Positions 52,620-63,183 are shown, counted from the first letter of the stretch. The stretch: 64,000 bases of DNA from Cryobacterium sp. PH29-G1 (GCF_030063365.1 NZ_JASISY010000001.1:124001-188000); one strand, 5' to 3'. The notes: generated by a model from the letters alone, not told the origin. Numbers and translations: made by a program.

Positions 52620-54485
52620 ATGACGACCACGACCGCACGACCGGCACCGCCGCCTCCCGCAAACGACGCGGCAGCGCGCAGCAAGACCTTTCGCAGCCTG
52701 CAACGGCTCTACCCCTATGCCAAACCGGCCCTGCCCCGCATTTACCTCGGCATGGTGGCCGCGCTCCTCGCGGGACTCGTGGCCTTGGCCATTCCGCAGG
52801 TGCTGGCCTGGCTCGTCGACGGCCCGCTCAGTGCGGTGGGCAACGGAGACAGCGCCGCGCAGATCTGGCCGGCCGTGTGGATGGTGCTCGGGCTCGGTGT
52901 GCTCGAGGCGATCATGATCGCCCTGCGCCGCTGGTTTGTGCTCACCCCCGGCACGCACATCGAGGCGCGCATGCGCAACCATCTCTATGCCCGCCTGCAG
53001 GACCTTCCGGTGAGCTTCCACGACCGGTGGCCGAGCGGCCAGCTGCTCTCGCGCGCGGTGAGCGACCTGAATCTCATTCGCCGTTGGGTGTCGTTCGGGC
53101 TCGTGCTGCTCGTCGTCAACTTTCTCACCATCGTTGTCGGCGTCGCCATCCTGCTCTGGATGCACTGGCTTCTCGGCGTGATTTTCGTGGTCTGCTCGAT
53201 TCCGATCTGGATCTACGGCTACGTCTTCGAAGAGAAGTATTCGGTGATTGCACGGCGCAGCCAGGATCAGGCCGGCGACCTCGCAACCGCCGTCGAGGAA
53301 TCGGTGCACGGTATCCGCGTGCTCAAAGCCTTTGGGCGAGGGTCGTTCGCGCTCAAAAACTTTGCCTCGCAGGCGGAAAGCCTGCGAGGCACCGAGATCG
53401 AGAAGGCACGCGCCATCGCGGGCATCTGGCTCTGGCTGCTCCTCGTGCCCGATGTGGCTTTCGCGCTCTGCCTCGTGGTGGGCGTCTGGCTCACCAGCCA
53501 GGGCGATCTCAGCGGCGGCGAACTGCTGGCGTTCTTTGCCACGGCCACCGTGCTGCGGTTTCCGGTCGAATCGATCGGATTCTTATTGTCGATGACCTTC
53601 GATGCGCGCACCGCGACCGACCGCTTCTTCGACATTCTCGACACCCCGAATGACATCACGGACCCCGCGCGTCCGGCCACACTCGCCGCGCCGCTCGGGC
53701 GGCTCGCCTTTGACAACGTACATTTTCGCTACCCGGACTCACCGGAGCGCTTTCCCGACCTGCTCAACGGCATCGACCTCGTGCTCGAACCGGGGGAGAC
53801 CATGGCTCTCGTGGGCCTCACCGGCTCGGGCAAGTCCACACTGACGGCGCTCACGACTCGACTCTACGATGTGACCGCCGGCTCGGTGACGCTCGACGGC
53901 GTCGACGTGCGCATGCTCAGTCGCGAGGAGCTCCGCAGCCACCTCGCGATGGCGTTCGAGGATGCAACACTGTTCTCGGCATCCGTTCGGGACAACGTGC
54001 TGCTCGGTCGTGCTGAATACGCCGATTCCGGCCCTGAAGCGGATGCAGCGCTCGCGCAGGCGCTGCAGATTGCTCAGGCCGGTTTCGTACACGACCTGCC
54101 CCTCGGCGTGGACACCCTCGTCGGCGAAGAAGGAATGAGCCTCTCCGGCGGCCAGCGGCAGCGCCTGGCGCTGGCCCGCGCGGTCGCGGCCCGTCCGGCG
54201 GTGCTCATTCTCGACGATCCGCTGTCGGCGCTCGATGTGAACACCGAATCGCTCGTAGAAAATACCCTGCGCGAGGTACTCGTCGACACCACCGCACTGA
54301 TCGTGGCGCATCGTCCCTCAACGGTTATGCTCGCCGATCGGGTAGCCCTACTCGAGAACGGCCGAATCACGGTCGTCGGCACGCACTCCGAGCTGCTGCG
54401 CACCAGCCCGCACTACATTTTCGTCATCTCCAGCCTGGAAGACGAAGAACGCAGAGAATCCAGCAGAGCGGGGGAGACGCTGTGA
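52620..54485 (+). CDS. heterodimeric ABC exporter subunit 1 (degenerate catalytic site)
   Basis: A 621-residue half-transporter: six helices (about 45-335) followed by an ATPase. Walker [10 protein letters not shown] is near 398, the signature LSGGQRQR at 508-515, and Walker B VLILDD at 528-533. At the catalytic-Glu position the residue is Asp533, the mark of the degenerate partner in heterodimeric exporters. Signature LSGGQ is intact. It is coupled to the next gene by a GTGA overlap. Substrate unknown; lipid or drug export are both possible. ATG 52620 is used; the upstream in-frame stretch is not conserved-looking. Confidence 0.87.
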   Translation: MTTTTARPAPPPPANDAAARSKTFRSLQRLYPYAKPALPRIYLGMVAALLAGLVALAIPQVLAWLVDGPLSAVGNGDSAAQIWPAVWMVLGLGVLEAIMIALRRWFVLTPGTHIEARMRNHLYARLQDLPVSFHDRWPSGQLLSRAVSDLNLIRRWVSFGLVLLVVNFLTIVVGVAILLWMHWLLGVIFVVCSIPIWIYGYVFEEKYSVIARRSQDQAGDLATAVEESVHGIRVLKAFGRGSFALKNFASQAESLRGTEIEKARAIAGIWLWLLLVPDVAFALCLVVGVWLTSQGDLSGGELLAFFATATVLRFPVESIGFLLSMTFDARTATDRFFDILDTPNDITDPARPATLAAPLGRLAFDNVHFRYPDSPERFPDLLNGIDLVLEPGETMALVGLTGSGKSTLTALTTRLYDVTAGSVTLDGVDVRMLSREELRSHLAMAFEDATLFSASVRDNVLLGRAEYADSGPEADAALAQALQIAQAGFVHDLPLGVDTLVGEEGMSLSGGQRQRLALARAVAARPAVLILDDPLSALDVNTESLVENTLREVLVDTTALIVAHRPSTVMLADRVALLENGRITVVGTHSELLRTSPHYIFVISSLEDEERRESSRAGETL

Positions 54486-56323
54486 GCGGCGGTACCAATG
54501 CAAACGGCAGCATCAAATCCAGCGTGCGGGGAGTCGCCGGCGAGGAACGCCACGACTTCACCCAGGCGGAGAGCAAGCAGATTCGAGCCCGTTCCCTGCG
54601 GCTGCTCGGCTCACTGCTGCGGCCGGTGCGCGGCAAGGTCGTGCTTGCCATGCTCGTGGTCGTCGTCTCGACCGCGGCGCAGGTGGCTGGTCCAGCCCTC
54701 ATCGCCGTCGGCATCGACCGTGGGTTGCCGGCACTACTCGACAACGACTGGATGCCGCTGGCCGCGACCGGCGCGATCTACCTCGTCGCCGGGGTACTCG
54801 GCGCGCTGCTCATTGCCTGGTACACCGTGGTGAGCGCCCGGGTGAGCCAGGCCGTGCTGATCGACCTGCGCAAGCGGGTGTTCCTGCACACGCAGAAGCT
54901 CAGCCTCGAATTTCACGAGTCGTACACCTCGGGACGCATTATCTCGCGCCAAACCAGCGACCTCGACGCCATTCGGGAGCTGCTCGACTCCGGCATCAAC
55001 CAGCTCGTGCAGGGCATCCTCTATATGTCGTTCACCGCGATTGCGCTCGTGCTCCTCGACGGCACCAGCGGACTCGTATTGCTCGGTGCTCTGCTGCCGC
55101 TCGCTATTCTCACCCGCTGGTTTCAGGTGCGCTCACAGAGCCTGTTTCGCCAATCGCGGGTCGCGTCGGCGAGCCTGATAGTGCGTTTCGTCGAGACGAT
55201 GACCGGCATTCGCGCCGTGAAGGCATTTCGCATCGAGAAGCACAACGAATCGGTGTTCGCCGCGCTCGTCGAGAGCTACCGCGCGGTCAACGCCCGGGTC
55301 ATCCAACTGTTCGGGGTCTTCGACCCGGGTCTGGTACTCATCGGCAACGTCACCGTCGCCGTCGTGCTCCTGGTCGGCGGATTTCGTGTCGCCGACGGCC
55401 AGCTGGCCATCGGTGCCCTGCTCGCCACCCTGCTCTACACTCGCCGCTTCTTCGACCCGATGGAGGAGATGGCGATGTTCTACAACTCCTATCAGTCGGC
55501 TGCTGCGGCGCTCGAGAAAATCTCGGGCGTACTTGAAGAACGCCCCGGGGTGCCCGATCCGGTGGCCCCGATCGACCTGTGGGAAGCACGCGGGCGGGTG
55601 CGCTTCGAGAACGTGCAATTTGCCTACCAAGCCGACCGCGAGATTCTGCCGCAGTTCGACCTGGATATTCCGGCCGGGCAGACCATCGCCCTGGTCGGGT
55701 CGACCGGAGCCGGAAAATCCACGCTCGCCAAGCTCATGAGCCGGTTCTATGACCCCACGGATGGCCGGGTGCGGCTCGACGACGTCGACCTGCGGGATCT
55801 GCACCCCAAGGACCTGCGTCGGGCGATCGTCATGGTCACCCAGGAGGCCTACCTGTTCAGCGGCTCGGTTGCCGAGAACATCGCCATCGGTAAACCGGAT
55901 GCCTCGGCGCAGGAGATCCGCGCCGCCGCGGCCGCCGTCGGCGCCCACGAATTCATCGAAAGTCTGCCCAATGGCTACGACACCGACGTGAATAAGCGGG
56001 GCGGTCGGGTGTCGGCCGGTCAACGCCAGCTGATCTCGTTCGCGCGGGCGTTTCTGGCCAACCCGGCGGTGCTCATCCTCGATGAGGCCACCTCGTCGCT
56101 CGACATTCCGAGCGAACGGCTGGTGCAGGAGGCACTGCAGACCCTGCTGAAAGATCGCACGGCCGTCATTATCGCCCACCGACTGTCGACGGTGGCCATC
56201 GCCGACCGGGTGCTCGTGATGGAGTACGGCCGCATCGTGGAGGACGGCACGCCGAACGACCTCATCTCCGGCTCCGGTCGTTTCGCCACCATGCACGCGG
56301 CCTGGCGCGACTCCCTGGTGTAA
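54482..56323 (+). CDS. heterodimeric ABC exporter subunit 2 (active catalytic Glu)
   Basis: A 613-residue half-transporter with six helices (about 45-335) and an ATPase. Walker [10 protein letters not shown] near 408 and Walker B VLILDE at 530-535 have the normal catalytic Glu535. The signature reads VSAGQRQ (510-516) instead of LSGGQ. Asp at the catalytic position in subunit 1 and a changed signature in subunit 2 would together form one degenerate ATP site, while the other site stays active, as in TM287/288 or BmrCD. Starts at GTG 54482, overlapping subunit 1 by four bases. Confidence 0.88.
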   Translation: MSGGTNANGSIKSSVRGVAGEERHDFTQAESKQIRARSLRLLGSLLRPVRGKVVLAMLVVVVSTAAQVAGPALIAVGIDRGLPALLDNDWMPLAATGAIYLVAGVLGALLIAWYTVVSARVSQAVLIDLRKRVFLHTQKLSLEFHESYTSGRIISRQTSDLDAIRELLDSGINQLVQGILYMSFTAIALVLLDGTSGLVLLGALLPLAILTRWFQVRSQSLFRQSRVASASLIVRFVETMTGIRAVKAFRIEKHNESVFAALVESYRAVNARVIQLFGVFDPGLVLIGNVTVAVVLLVGGFRVADGQLAIGALLATLLYTRRFFDPMEEMAMFYNSYQSAAAALEKISGVLEERPGVPDPVAPIDLWEARGRVRFENVQFAYQADREILPQFDLDIPAGQTIALVGSTGAGKSTLAKLMSRFYDPTDGRVRLDDVDLRDLHPKDLRRAIVMVTQEAYLFSGSVAENIAIGKPDASAQEIRAAAAAVGAHEFIESLPNGYDTDVNKRGGRVSAGQRQLISFARAFLANPAVLILDEATSSLDIPSERLVQEALQTLLKDRTAVIIAHRLSTVAIADRVLVMEYGRIVEDGTPNDLISGSGRFATMHAAWRDSLV

Positions 56324-56540
56324 CCGTTCGGATGCCGGCATCCGTAACACCGGGAGAAATTACGCTGCACGGGTGCTGGCCAGGTGGCGGGTGAGCCGAG
56401 GACGTCGTTCCAACATGCGTCGCGATTGTGGGACTTTGGTCACTGGCGCGCTCCCGGAATGCGCGAGATGCTGGAACCGGGCAATTTGTCCTTCTGTAGG
56501 CACATCAGGTACGCACAGCACGAGAAAGGCTGCCAGAACG

Positions 56541-58148
56541 ATGAGCAGTATGACACCTCCCGGCTCCATCCCGCCGAACCCGACCCCGACCTCGACCCCG
56601 CCTACCGCCTCAGCTCGGCCAGGGGCTAAGCCGGGACCGATCATCCTGCTCATTGTGGGCACCGTGCTGGGCCTGATCGGCGCCGGCATGCTCTCCGGCG
56701 GAACGGCGCTCGCCGTCGCGACGGCGACGCAGCAGAACGACGGCTACTTCACCTCTCCGGCGCGCACCTTCACGGTTGATTCCTACGCGATCACCTCGCC
56801 GAAGCTGGACGTTGGAAGCGACTTCGGGATGCCGACCGGAGTCGGGTTCGACCTTGCAACGCTGCGGCTGCAGGCGAGTGCCGTCACGAGCGGCCAGGAC
56901 GTGTTCATCGGCATAGCACCACGCTCCAACGTTGACGCGTACCTCGCCGAGGTGAACCACAGCGAACTACGCGAGGTGCAGACATCCCCGTTCCGAGTGA
57001 CCTACCGCGACGTGTCCGGAACCCAATCGCCCGCCCTCCCCGGCGACCAGTCGTTCTGGACCGAGTCATCGTCGGGCCCCGGCACTCAACAGATCCTGTG
57101 GAAGCCCGCAGCGGGCGAGTGGTCGGTCGTCGTCATGAACTCCGACGGGAGCGGAGGCGTCGCGGTGAACGTGACCGCCGGCGTACACACCGATCTGCTC
57201 GGGCCGATCGCGGTGGGGCTTCTCGTGGGCGGGGTGACCCTCTTTCTCACGGGTGCGCTTCTCGTCGTGCTGGGCGCCATCGGGCTCGGTCGTCAGCTCA
57301 CACCGCGCGCGCCGGCGATGCCCGGCCAGCCGCTGGCAGCATCTGGGTCGGCAGCACCGGGTCTGGCCGCGCCATCCGTTTCGGCTGGCGGTGACCGGGC
57401 ACAGCGGATTTATCCGGCGGCACTGACCGGCCACCTTGACCCCGTGCTTTCGCGTGGCCTGTGGCTGATCAAGTGGTTGTTGGCCATTCCGCACTTCGTG
57501 CTGATTGCCTGCCTCTGGTTTGCGTTCGTCGTCACGACGATCGTGGCGGCATTCGCGATTCTGTTCACCGGTCGCTACCCGCGCTCGATCTTCTACTTCA
57601 ACGTGGGAGTGCTCCGCTGGAGCTGGCGAGTGTCGTACTACGCCTATTCCGCACTCGGTACCGACCGCTACCCGCCCTTCACCCTCGCGCGCACCGACTA
57701 CCCCGCCGACTTCGACGTTGAGTACCCGGAGCATCTGTCGCGTGGTCTCGTGCTCGTGAAGAGCTGGCTGCTCGCCATTCCGCACCTGGTACTACTCACG
57801 GTGTTCGTCGGCGGCATGTCAACGTGGGCCTACCCGTGGCGCGATGATGTCGGATTCGGCGATTCAGCATCCGGAAATACCGGATTTGGCAGCACCGACG
57901 GGGTCTCGCTGTTGGCCGTGCTCGTCGTGGTCGCCGGGGTCATTCTGCTGTTCACCGGTCGGTATCAGCGGCCGCTGTTCGACTTCATCATGGGTGTCAA
58001 CCGCTGGGTGTTCCGCGTCGTGACGTACACGGCGCTGATGCGCGACGAATACCCGCCGTTCCGGCTCGACCAGGGTGCGACCGAGCCGACCGGTGAGGCG
58101 GTCGCGCACTCGGGTGCGGCTCAACCCACCGCGACACCGGCACCGTAG
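56541..58148 (+). CDS. DUF4389 membrane protein with exported domain
   Basis: A 535-residue protein. After a Pro/Thr-rich head, one helix (about 33-55) leads to an outside domain (about 60-215: TFTVDSYAITSPKLDVGS, SNVDAYLAEVNHSELREV, QQILWKPAAGEWSVVVMNSDGS). A second helix follows, then two DUF4389 repeats with the shared core SRGL(W/V)L(I/V)K..LLAIPH at about 305 and 400, each with two or more helices and a YPPF motif. Function unknown. The ATG at 56541 lies in a sensible spot after agaaagg; 217 bases of upstream DNA contain no other gene. Confidence 0.78.
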   Translation: MSSMTPPGSIPPNPTPTSTPPTASARPGAKPGPIILLIVGTVLGLIGAGMLSGGTALAVATATQQNDGYFTSPARTFTVDSYAITSPKLDVGSDFGMPTGVGFDLATLRLQASAVTSGQDVFIGIAPRSNVDAYLAEVNHSELREVQTSPFRVTYRDVSGTQSPALPGDQSFWTESSSGPGTQQILWKPAAGEWSVVVMNSDGSGGVAVNVTAGVHTDLLGPIAVGLLVGGVTLFLTGALLVVLGAIGLGRQLTPRAPAMPGQPLAASGSAAPGLAAPSVSAGGDRAQRIYPAALTGHLDPVLSRGLWLIKWLLAIPHFVLIACLWFAFVVTTIVAAFAILFTGRYPRSIFYFNVGVLRWSWRVSYYAYSALGTDRYPPFTLARTDYPADFDVEYPEHLSRGLVLVKSWLLAIPHLVLLTVFVGGMSTWAYPWRDDVGFGDSASGNTGFGSTDGVSLLAVLVVVAGVILLFTGRYQRPLFDFIMGVNRWVFRVVTYTALMRDEYPPFRLDQGATEPTGEAVAHSGAAQPTATPAP

Positions 58149-58169
58149 GCCGAGCGGCCCACCCGCCGG

Positions 58170-59072
58170 TTACTTGTCCGATCCGGCGGTCAGGCCGCCC
58201 ACGATGTATTTCTGCAGGTAGAGGAACAGCGCCATCACCGGCAGTGCGGCGAGCACGGCCCCGGCCGAGAATGCACTCCAATCGGCATAGTTCGGGTTGG
58301 ACACTAGCTTGTACAGGCCCACAGCGAGCGTCTGCTTCTCGGGATCGATGAGCAGCACGCTCGCGACCACGAAATCATTCGTCGTCGCGATGAACGAGAG
58401 CAGTCCGACAACCGCGAGAATCGGTGCCACCAGACGCAGGATGATCGTAAAGAAGATGCGCGCGTGACTGGCCCCGTCAATCTTCGCGGCCTCGTCGATT
58501 GACGCAGGAATGGTATTGAAAAAGCCGTACATCAGGTAGGTGTTCACGCCGAGGGCGCCGCCCAGATAGACCATGATCAGGCCGATCTGCGTGTTCAGAC
58601 CGATCGCCGGGAACAGGTCGCCGATCGTGCTCATCACGAGGAAGATCGCGACGACGGCGAGCAGCTGTGGAAACATCTGCACCAGAACGAGCGTGAGCAG
58701 GCCCGCTCGACGCCCGGTAAAACGCATGCGCGAAAAGGAATATGCAGCGAGCGCCCCGAGGAAAACAGTGAGAATCGAGGTGGTGCCGGCGATGAGGATG
58801 GTGTTGCCGAACCACTGGGCGAAGGGGGTTTCCGGGGTGCTCAGAATGCGGGCATACGACTCAAAACCCACCTGTGAGAACAAAGCGTTGGAACCGGTCA
58901 GGGTTCCCCGCGGATTCAGGGAGGCCGACAGCACATACAGCAGCGGGAAGGCCGAGAACACAACCATCACCAGACCGACCAGATGCCGCCAGCCGGTGCG
59001 CCCGAACCACCGCCGAAACGTGAACGGACGCTTCAGCGGGACTACCCGCGATGGAGTGGAGACGGAGGTCAT
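58170..59072 (-). CDS. malG: MalG-type sugar ABC transporter permease
   Basis: A 300-residue permease with six helices. The EAA coupling loop is visible as EAAKIDGASHARIFFTIILRLVAPIL near residues 193-218, the binding-protein-dependent inner-membrane signature. The opening FGRTGWRHLVGLVMVVFSAFPLLYVLSASLNPRG is MalG-like. It pairs with MalF to import maltose or related sugars. It is the last gene of malEFG and starts four bases before the end of malF. No MalK ATPase is in the window; actinobacteria usually share one (MsiK) among several sugar systems. Confidence 0.87.
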   Translation of the reverse strand: MTSVSTPSRVVPLKRPFTFRRWFGRTGWRHLVGLVMVVFSAFPLLYVLSASLNPRGTLTGSNALFSQVGFESYARILSTPETPFAQWFGNTILIAGTTSILTVFLGALAAYSFSRMRFTGRRAGLLTLVLVQMFPQLLAVVAIFLVMSTIGDLFPAIGLNTQIGLIMVYLGGALGVNTYLMYGFFNTIPASIDEAAKIDGASHARIFFTIILRLVAPILAVVGLLSFIATTNDFVVASVLLIDPEKQTLAVGLYKLVSNPNYADWSAFSAGAVLAALPVMALFLYLQKYIVGGLTAGSDK

Positions 59073-60682
59073 CGATTCAGCTCCTCAAGCGCCTTGGTCT
59101 TACGGAAAGCGACCACCGAGATGACGGCCACGAGTACGAAAATAATGATGGAGAAGGCGCTGGCCAGGCCGTAGTCACGGGCCTGGCCGGTGAAGGCAAC
59201 CTTGTAGACCATCGAAATCAGGATGTCTGTGGCGCCGACGTTCACGTCGGCGGCCGCGTCACGCGGCCCCCCTCCGGTGAGCATATAAATGAGGTTGAAA
59301 TTATTGAAATTGAAGGCAAACGATGCGATGAGAAGCGGCGACACCGACACCAGCAGCAGCGGCAATTTGATCAGCCGAAACACCGCCCAGGGTCGTGCTC
59401 CATCAACGGTTGCGGCTTCTTCGAGCTCCGTCGGAATCGACTGCAGCGCACCGGTGCAGACCAGGAACATGTAGGGGAAGCCGAGCCACAGGTTCACCGT
59501 GAGAATGCTGATCTTGGCCAGCCACTCGTTGGTCAGCCAGGGAATCTGGGCCCCGCCGAGGAGAACCTGGTTGACGAAGCCGAAGCTCTCGCTGAGCATT
59601 CCGGCCCAGACCAGCGCTGACAGGAATGCGGGAAAAGCATAGGGCAGGATCATCGCCACCCGGTAGAATTTTCGACCTTTCATGCGCATATCGTTGAAGA
59701 CGATCGCGAGGAACAACCCCAGAAAGAACGTGGTGGCAACCGACAGCGCTGCAAACGTGACGGTCCACAGGGTGACGCTGATCAAGGGCGTGCGGATGCC
59801 CTCCTCGGTGAACGCACGAGCAAAGTTATCGAAGCCCACATTGATCCGCCAGCCGGGCAGCATTTCTTCGCCCGAGGCGGCGACGAAGGCGCCGTCACCG
59901 GTATCGGAATAGACCGTGCCGGTCTGGGCATCCGTCATGGTGTCGGCCTGCTCGTCATAGACGAGCGACGAGAGATACAGGTAGGCGTTACTGCCGTCGT
60001 TGGTGCGCAGGGCACCGTCGTTGGGATCGTCGGAGAAGGGGACGGCCAGTGCGGTGATCTCGCTGGTGCGCGCCAAAATGTCCTGAAAACTGAGGCTGGT
60101 GTACCCGTCGAGCCCGACCGCTTCACCGCCGTCGAGGCGTGCGTTGTTCACGGGGGCAAGTGGGCTGTCGGCGGAGCCCAGACTGACCTTGCCGTTTGGG
60201 TCCGTCACCAAAAAGCTCAGGGTGCCGAACTGGTCGAGCACGGTGACCGCATACGCCGGTGAGTCAGGGACACGGTCCTGGGCGCTGCTCATGAGGGCGG
60301 AGATCGCCTGCGCCTTGTCGCTGTTGTGCCCCGTGCTGTAGTTGGTGAAACCGATGTAGGCGGTGTAACCCACGACGAAAATCTGAAACACCACGAGAAA
60401 GATCACGCCCGGCGTGAGATATTTGGCCGGAAGCTTGCCCGGGGTGAAATAAATCCAATTCACCACCACCGTGACGGCGGCAACGAGGGTGAAGATCAGC
60501 CACTGCTGGTGCAGAAACAGGACGAACAGCCCATACAGGGCGATGGCATCGACAATTCCCAGGAGTGCGATCTTCAGCAGGATCGCCTTGAGCCCTCCCG
60601 ACGCCGCTTCTGCGATCATGGCGGCGCGATGCTGCTGCGGAGACGGTTTGGTCGCGCTGACGTCGGTGTCAGTGGTGCGCAT
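59069..60682 (-). CDS. malF: MalF-type sugar ABC transporter permease
   Basis: A 537-residue permease. The EAA loop reads EEAATVDGARPWAVFRLIKLPLLLVSV near residue 425. Three N-terminal helices precede a large outside region (about 110-290), as in MalF. The head (SATKPSPQQHRAAMIAEAAS) is hydrophilic. It forms the channel with MalG and contacts MalE on the outside. 92 bases separate it from malE, with a stable hairpin in the gap that can make its expression lower than that of malE. Maltodextrin is the likely substrate, from the family only. Confidence 0.87.
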   Translation of the reverse strand: MRTTDTDVSATKPSPQQHRAAMIAEAASGGLKAILLKIALLGIVDAIALYGLFVLFLHQQWLIFTLVAAVTVVVNWIYFTPGKLPAKYLTPGVIFLVVFQIFVVGYTAYIGFTNYSTGHNSDKAQAISALMSSAQDRVPDSPAYAVTVLDQFGTLSFLVTDPNGKVSLGSADSPLAPVNNARLDGGEAVGLDGYTSLSFQDILARTSEITALAVPFSDDPNDGALRTNDGSNAYLYLSSLVYDEQADTMTDAQTGTVYSDTGDGAFVAASGEEMLPGWRINVGFDNFARAFTEEGIRTPLISVTLWTVTFAALSVATTFFLGLFLAIVFNDMRMKGRKFYRVAMILPYAFPAFLSALVWAGMLSESFGFVNQVLLGGAQIPWLTNEWLAKISILTVNLWLGFPYMFLVCTGALQSIPTELEEAATVDGARPWAVFRLIKLPLLLVSVSPLLIASFAFNFNNFNLIYMLTGGGPRDAAADVNVGATDILISMVYKVAFTGQARDYGLASAFSIIIFVLVAVISVVAFRKTKALEELNR

Positions 60683-60717
60683 GCTTCAACTTTCGTCAGG
60701 GTCACAGGTCATGAATG

Positions 60718-60747
60718 GGTGTGGTCGCCCGATGGGGCGACCACACC
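60718..60747 (-). promoter_or_regulatory. intercistronic stem-loop between malE and malF
   Basis: A perfect 13-base stem (GGTGTGGTCGCCC with GGGCGACCACACC) and a 4-base loop. No T run, so not a full terminator. Hairpins here commonly protect the malE part of the message or attenuate malFG. Confidence 0.8.
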
Positions 60748-60774
60748 ACCCGGTGGTCAGTCGATGGCCGGTGG

Positions 60775-62010
60775 TCAGCCGATAGCGCCCTGCACGTCGG
60801 CGGCAAGTTTCTGCCACGTCGCGATCGGGTCTGCGCCATTGATGATGGCCGCCTCGGCGATACCCCAGAACTGCCAGACCTGCCCCATAGCAGGGATGGC
60901 CGGCATCGGCACCGACTCAGCACCGACCGCCGCGAAGCCGGCGAGCACGGGATCACTCGAAGCGGCCTCGGCCGAAGCCGTCAAGGCGGGGAGCACCTTG
61001 CCAGACTCGAACAGGGCCGTCTGAACGTCTTCGGTGGCCATGTAGTTGACCAGGAAGTCGTTGGCGGCGACCTTGTTTTTGCTTTGCTCGCTGATAAAGA
61101 AGCCCTTGACGCCCGCGAAGGGTGCTGCGGCATTCGTCGACGGAGCGGCGATCGGGTCCACTGCCAGGTTGATGCCGGCGTCGAGGGCTGCACTGACGTT
61201 CCACGGACCGGTCAACCAGAAGGCTGCGTCGCCCGAGGTGAAGGCGGTTTTGGCCACGTCGCCGGTGATTTCTGTGTTGAAGACACCGGTGCCGTTCTTG
61301 CCCTGGCCCGCGAGCCAGGCGGCAAATGCCTCGCCCCCAGCGTTGCCAATCTCCAACTTGGTGGCGTCATAACCGCCCGACGCGTCGGTGCCGAAAACGG
61401 GAGCACCGAACGACGTCTCGAACGGGTACAGGTGGTACGGGTTGCCGTCGACGCCCTGCTCGACCAGGAACGGGTACGTTACACCGGCCGCGGTGCCCTT
61501 GGCGATCATGTCGTCATAGGAGGTCGCGGCCGCGGGAACGAGGTCGGCATTGCGCAGCAACGCGAGGTTCTCCACGGCGTAGGGCAGTTCATAGACCTTG
61601 CCGTCATAGGTCGACGCCGTGATGGCCACGTCGAGAAATTCCGCGGCCTTGTCGCCGAGTTCGATCGGGCTCACGACGCCGTTGGTGACGAGCTCTCCGA
61701 GCCAGTCGTGGGCGCCCATGGTGATGTCGGGTCCCTTGCCGGTCGGCACCTGCTGGATGAAATCATCCTTCAGTGTCGCGTTGTCCTTGGAGATCAGGTC
61801 GACCTCGACACCGGTCTTCTCGGTGTAGGCGTCGGCGGCCGGCTGCAGTGCATCGAGGCGTTCGGCGTCAACCCACACCGTGAGGGTATTGGCAGCCGCA
61901 GTATCGCCGGTCGTGTCCTCGGACGATGTGGGGGAGCATCCGGCCAGAGCCAGGGTGGCGACAACCGCCAGGGCGCCGACGCGAAACAGGTTTTTGGTGT
62001 TCACCGTCAT
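60775..62010 (-). CDS. malE: MalE-type sugar-binding protein
   Basis: A 411-residue lipoprotein-type binding protein. The signal ends in ATLALAGC (Cys near residue 24). The mature chain opens LTVWVDAERLDALQPAADAYTEKTGVEVDLI and contains GKGPDITMGAHDWLGELVTNGVVSPIEL, matching the SBP_bac_8/MalE (type 2) fold, ending in PAIPAMGQVWQFWGIAEAAI near 375. It delivers maltose or maltodextrin to MalFG. Start at ATG 62010; a palindrome with central CG lies 28-41 bases upstream. Confidence 0.9.
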   Translation of the reverse strand: MTVNTKNLFRVGALAVVATLALAGCSPTSSEDTTGDTAAANTLTVWVDAERLDALQPAADAYTEKTGVEVDLISKDNATLKDDFIQQVPTGKGPDITMGAHDWLGELVTNGVVSPIELGDKAAEFLDVAITASTYDGKVYELPYAVENLALLRNADLVPAAATSYDDMIAKGTAAGVTYPFLVEQGVDGNPYHLYPFETSFGAPVFGTDASGGYDATKLEIGNAGGEAFAAWLAGQGKNGTGVFNTEITGDVAKTAFTSGDAAFWLTGPWNVSAALDAGINLAVDPIAAPSTNAAAPFAGVKGFFISEQSKNKVAANDFLVNYMATEDVQTALFESGKVLPALTASAEAASSDPVLAGFAAVGAESVPMPAIPAMGQVWQFWGIAEAAIINGADPIATWQKLAADVQGAIG

Positions 62011-62037
62011 TGGTGTGTGCCTTTCGCAATATTGTGC

Positions 62038-62051
62038 CTGCAGCGCTGCAG
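62038..62051. promoter_or_regulatory. candidate LacI-type operator upstream of malE
   Basis: A perfect 14-base palindrome CTGCAGCGCTGCAG with central CG, the layout of LacI-family operators. It sits 28 bases before malE on the minus strand. No lacI gene is in the window, so the regulator is not identified. Confidence 0.5.
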
Positions 62052-62131
62052 ACAGGAATTATCCGGACCGACTGCGAGCATGTGCAGAACAGGCCGTGGT
62101 TGAGGTTAGCCCGCGTTGGGCCCCAATAGGG

Positions 62132-62554
62132 TCACAAATCGAGCACGCTCGGCGGTGCTGCCGCATCGAACGCGTCCCTCGGCTGCGGATGATCGGATTC
62201 GCTCGGCCGCTGGCGACCGGCGGGCGGTGACCAGCGGGCGGCGGCGAAGTCGACACGGTAGGCGGCATCCGCGCTCGGCTGGTCACTGCCGGCGTGTATC
62301 AGCGGCGTATGTTCGGCGCGGTAGTGCGGCAGGGCCTGCGCCTCGTGCCCGATCGGTGGATGCCCGCCGGAGCGGATCACCCGCCACCACGCCACGTCGG
62401 AACCATAGCGGGCCATGATCTGGCCGACGGCGCGGGCGGCGCGCGAGCCGAGTTGTGCGGCCACTCCGCCGTAGGTCATCACCCGTCCCGGCGGGATGGA
62501 ATCGACCACGCCGAGCACCAGGGAGACGAAATCATCGGGCTCGGGCGTGCTCAC
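62132..62554 (-). CDS. alkyltransferase-like protein (MGMT family, no catalytic Cys)
   Basis: A 140-residue protein with the DNA-binding domain of O6-alkylguanine-DNA alkyltransferase: VDSIPPGRVMTYGGVAAQLGSRAARAVGQIMARYGSDVAWWRVIRSGG at about residues 17-64. In true MGMT the motif PCHR holds the acceptor Cys; here it reads AWWRV, so no alkyl transfer is possible. Such ATL proteins bind alkylated guanine and hand it to nucleotide excision repair. Its C-terminus is disordered and Ser/Pro-rich. It starts 17 bases after the GNAT gene ends on the same strand. Confidence 0.86.
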   Translation of the reverse strand: MSTPEPDDFVSLVLGVVDSIPPGRVMTYGGVAAQLGSRAARAVGQIMARYGSDVAWWRVIRSGGHPPIGHEAQALPHYRAEHTPLIHAGSDQPSADAAYRVDFAAARWSPPAGRQRPSESDHPQPRDAFDAAAPPSVLDL

Positions 62555-62571
62555 GCTCTGGCTGAACTCGG

Positions 62572-63024
62572 TTAGAGCTGGAGGGCGCCGATGATTTCGC
62601 CGTACTGGGTTTCGCCGACATCGACGAAGCCGAGGCGGTGGAAGAACGCCTCCGGGCCGTCGGCGCCAGGCTCCCAGATCACGTTGACGTGGTTGAAGCC
62701 GCGATCGCGGGCTTCAGCAGCAAGAGCCTCGGCAGCAAATTTGCCGACACCCCGGCCCTGCGCGTCTGCATCGACGTTGATACGCCAGATACAAGCCCGA
62801 AACTCTTCGTGGTCAGACTCTGGGTCGAAGTTACCGTGGATGAACCCCGCGACGACACCGTCGAGAAGAACCACGCGCTGCCAAGACGTTGCCGGGTTGA
62901 TTACCGAAGCTGCGACCGAATACGAGACCGGCGCAATGAATTGTTCCTGGCCCGGTTTCAGGCTCAAAGTGTTGGCCGCAACGATGTTTCGTGCGGATAG
63001 TTCTTCCAGCTTCAGCTCACCCAT
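62572..63024 (-). CDS. GNAT family N-acetyltransferase
   Basis: A 150-residue acetyltransferase. Motif A, with the acetyl-CoA loop, reads [28 protein letters not shown] near residues 80-107 (QGRGVGK), followed by [26 protein letters not shown]. The head [20 protein letters not shown] is specific. The acceptor is unknown; small molecules or antibiotics are common in this family. It shares an operon with the ATL gene. Confidence 0.85.
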   Translation of the reverse strand: MGELKLEELSARNIVAANTLSLKPGQEQFIAPVSYSVAASVINPATSWQRVVLLDGVVAGFIHGNFDPESDHEEFRACIWRINVDADAQGRGVGKFAAEALAAEARDRGFNHVNVIWEPGADGPEAFFHRLGFVDVGETQYGEIIGALQL

Positions 63025-63183
63025 GTGATCAGGCTAACGTGCACCCGCGGTAGTCGGAAGTCGAGAGAGCGTTTGACCCCGGCAATTCACCTGCAAGATT
63101 TATCTCGATGTCAAGATACTTGCGGGCCTCTAGTAGGCTTGACGGTGGTCGTGACGGCCACACTGAGTAAAGAGGAGAATTTT

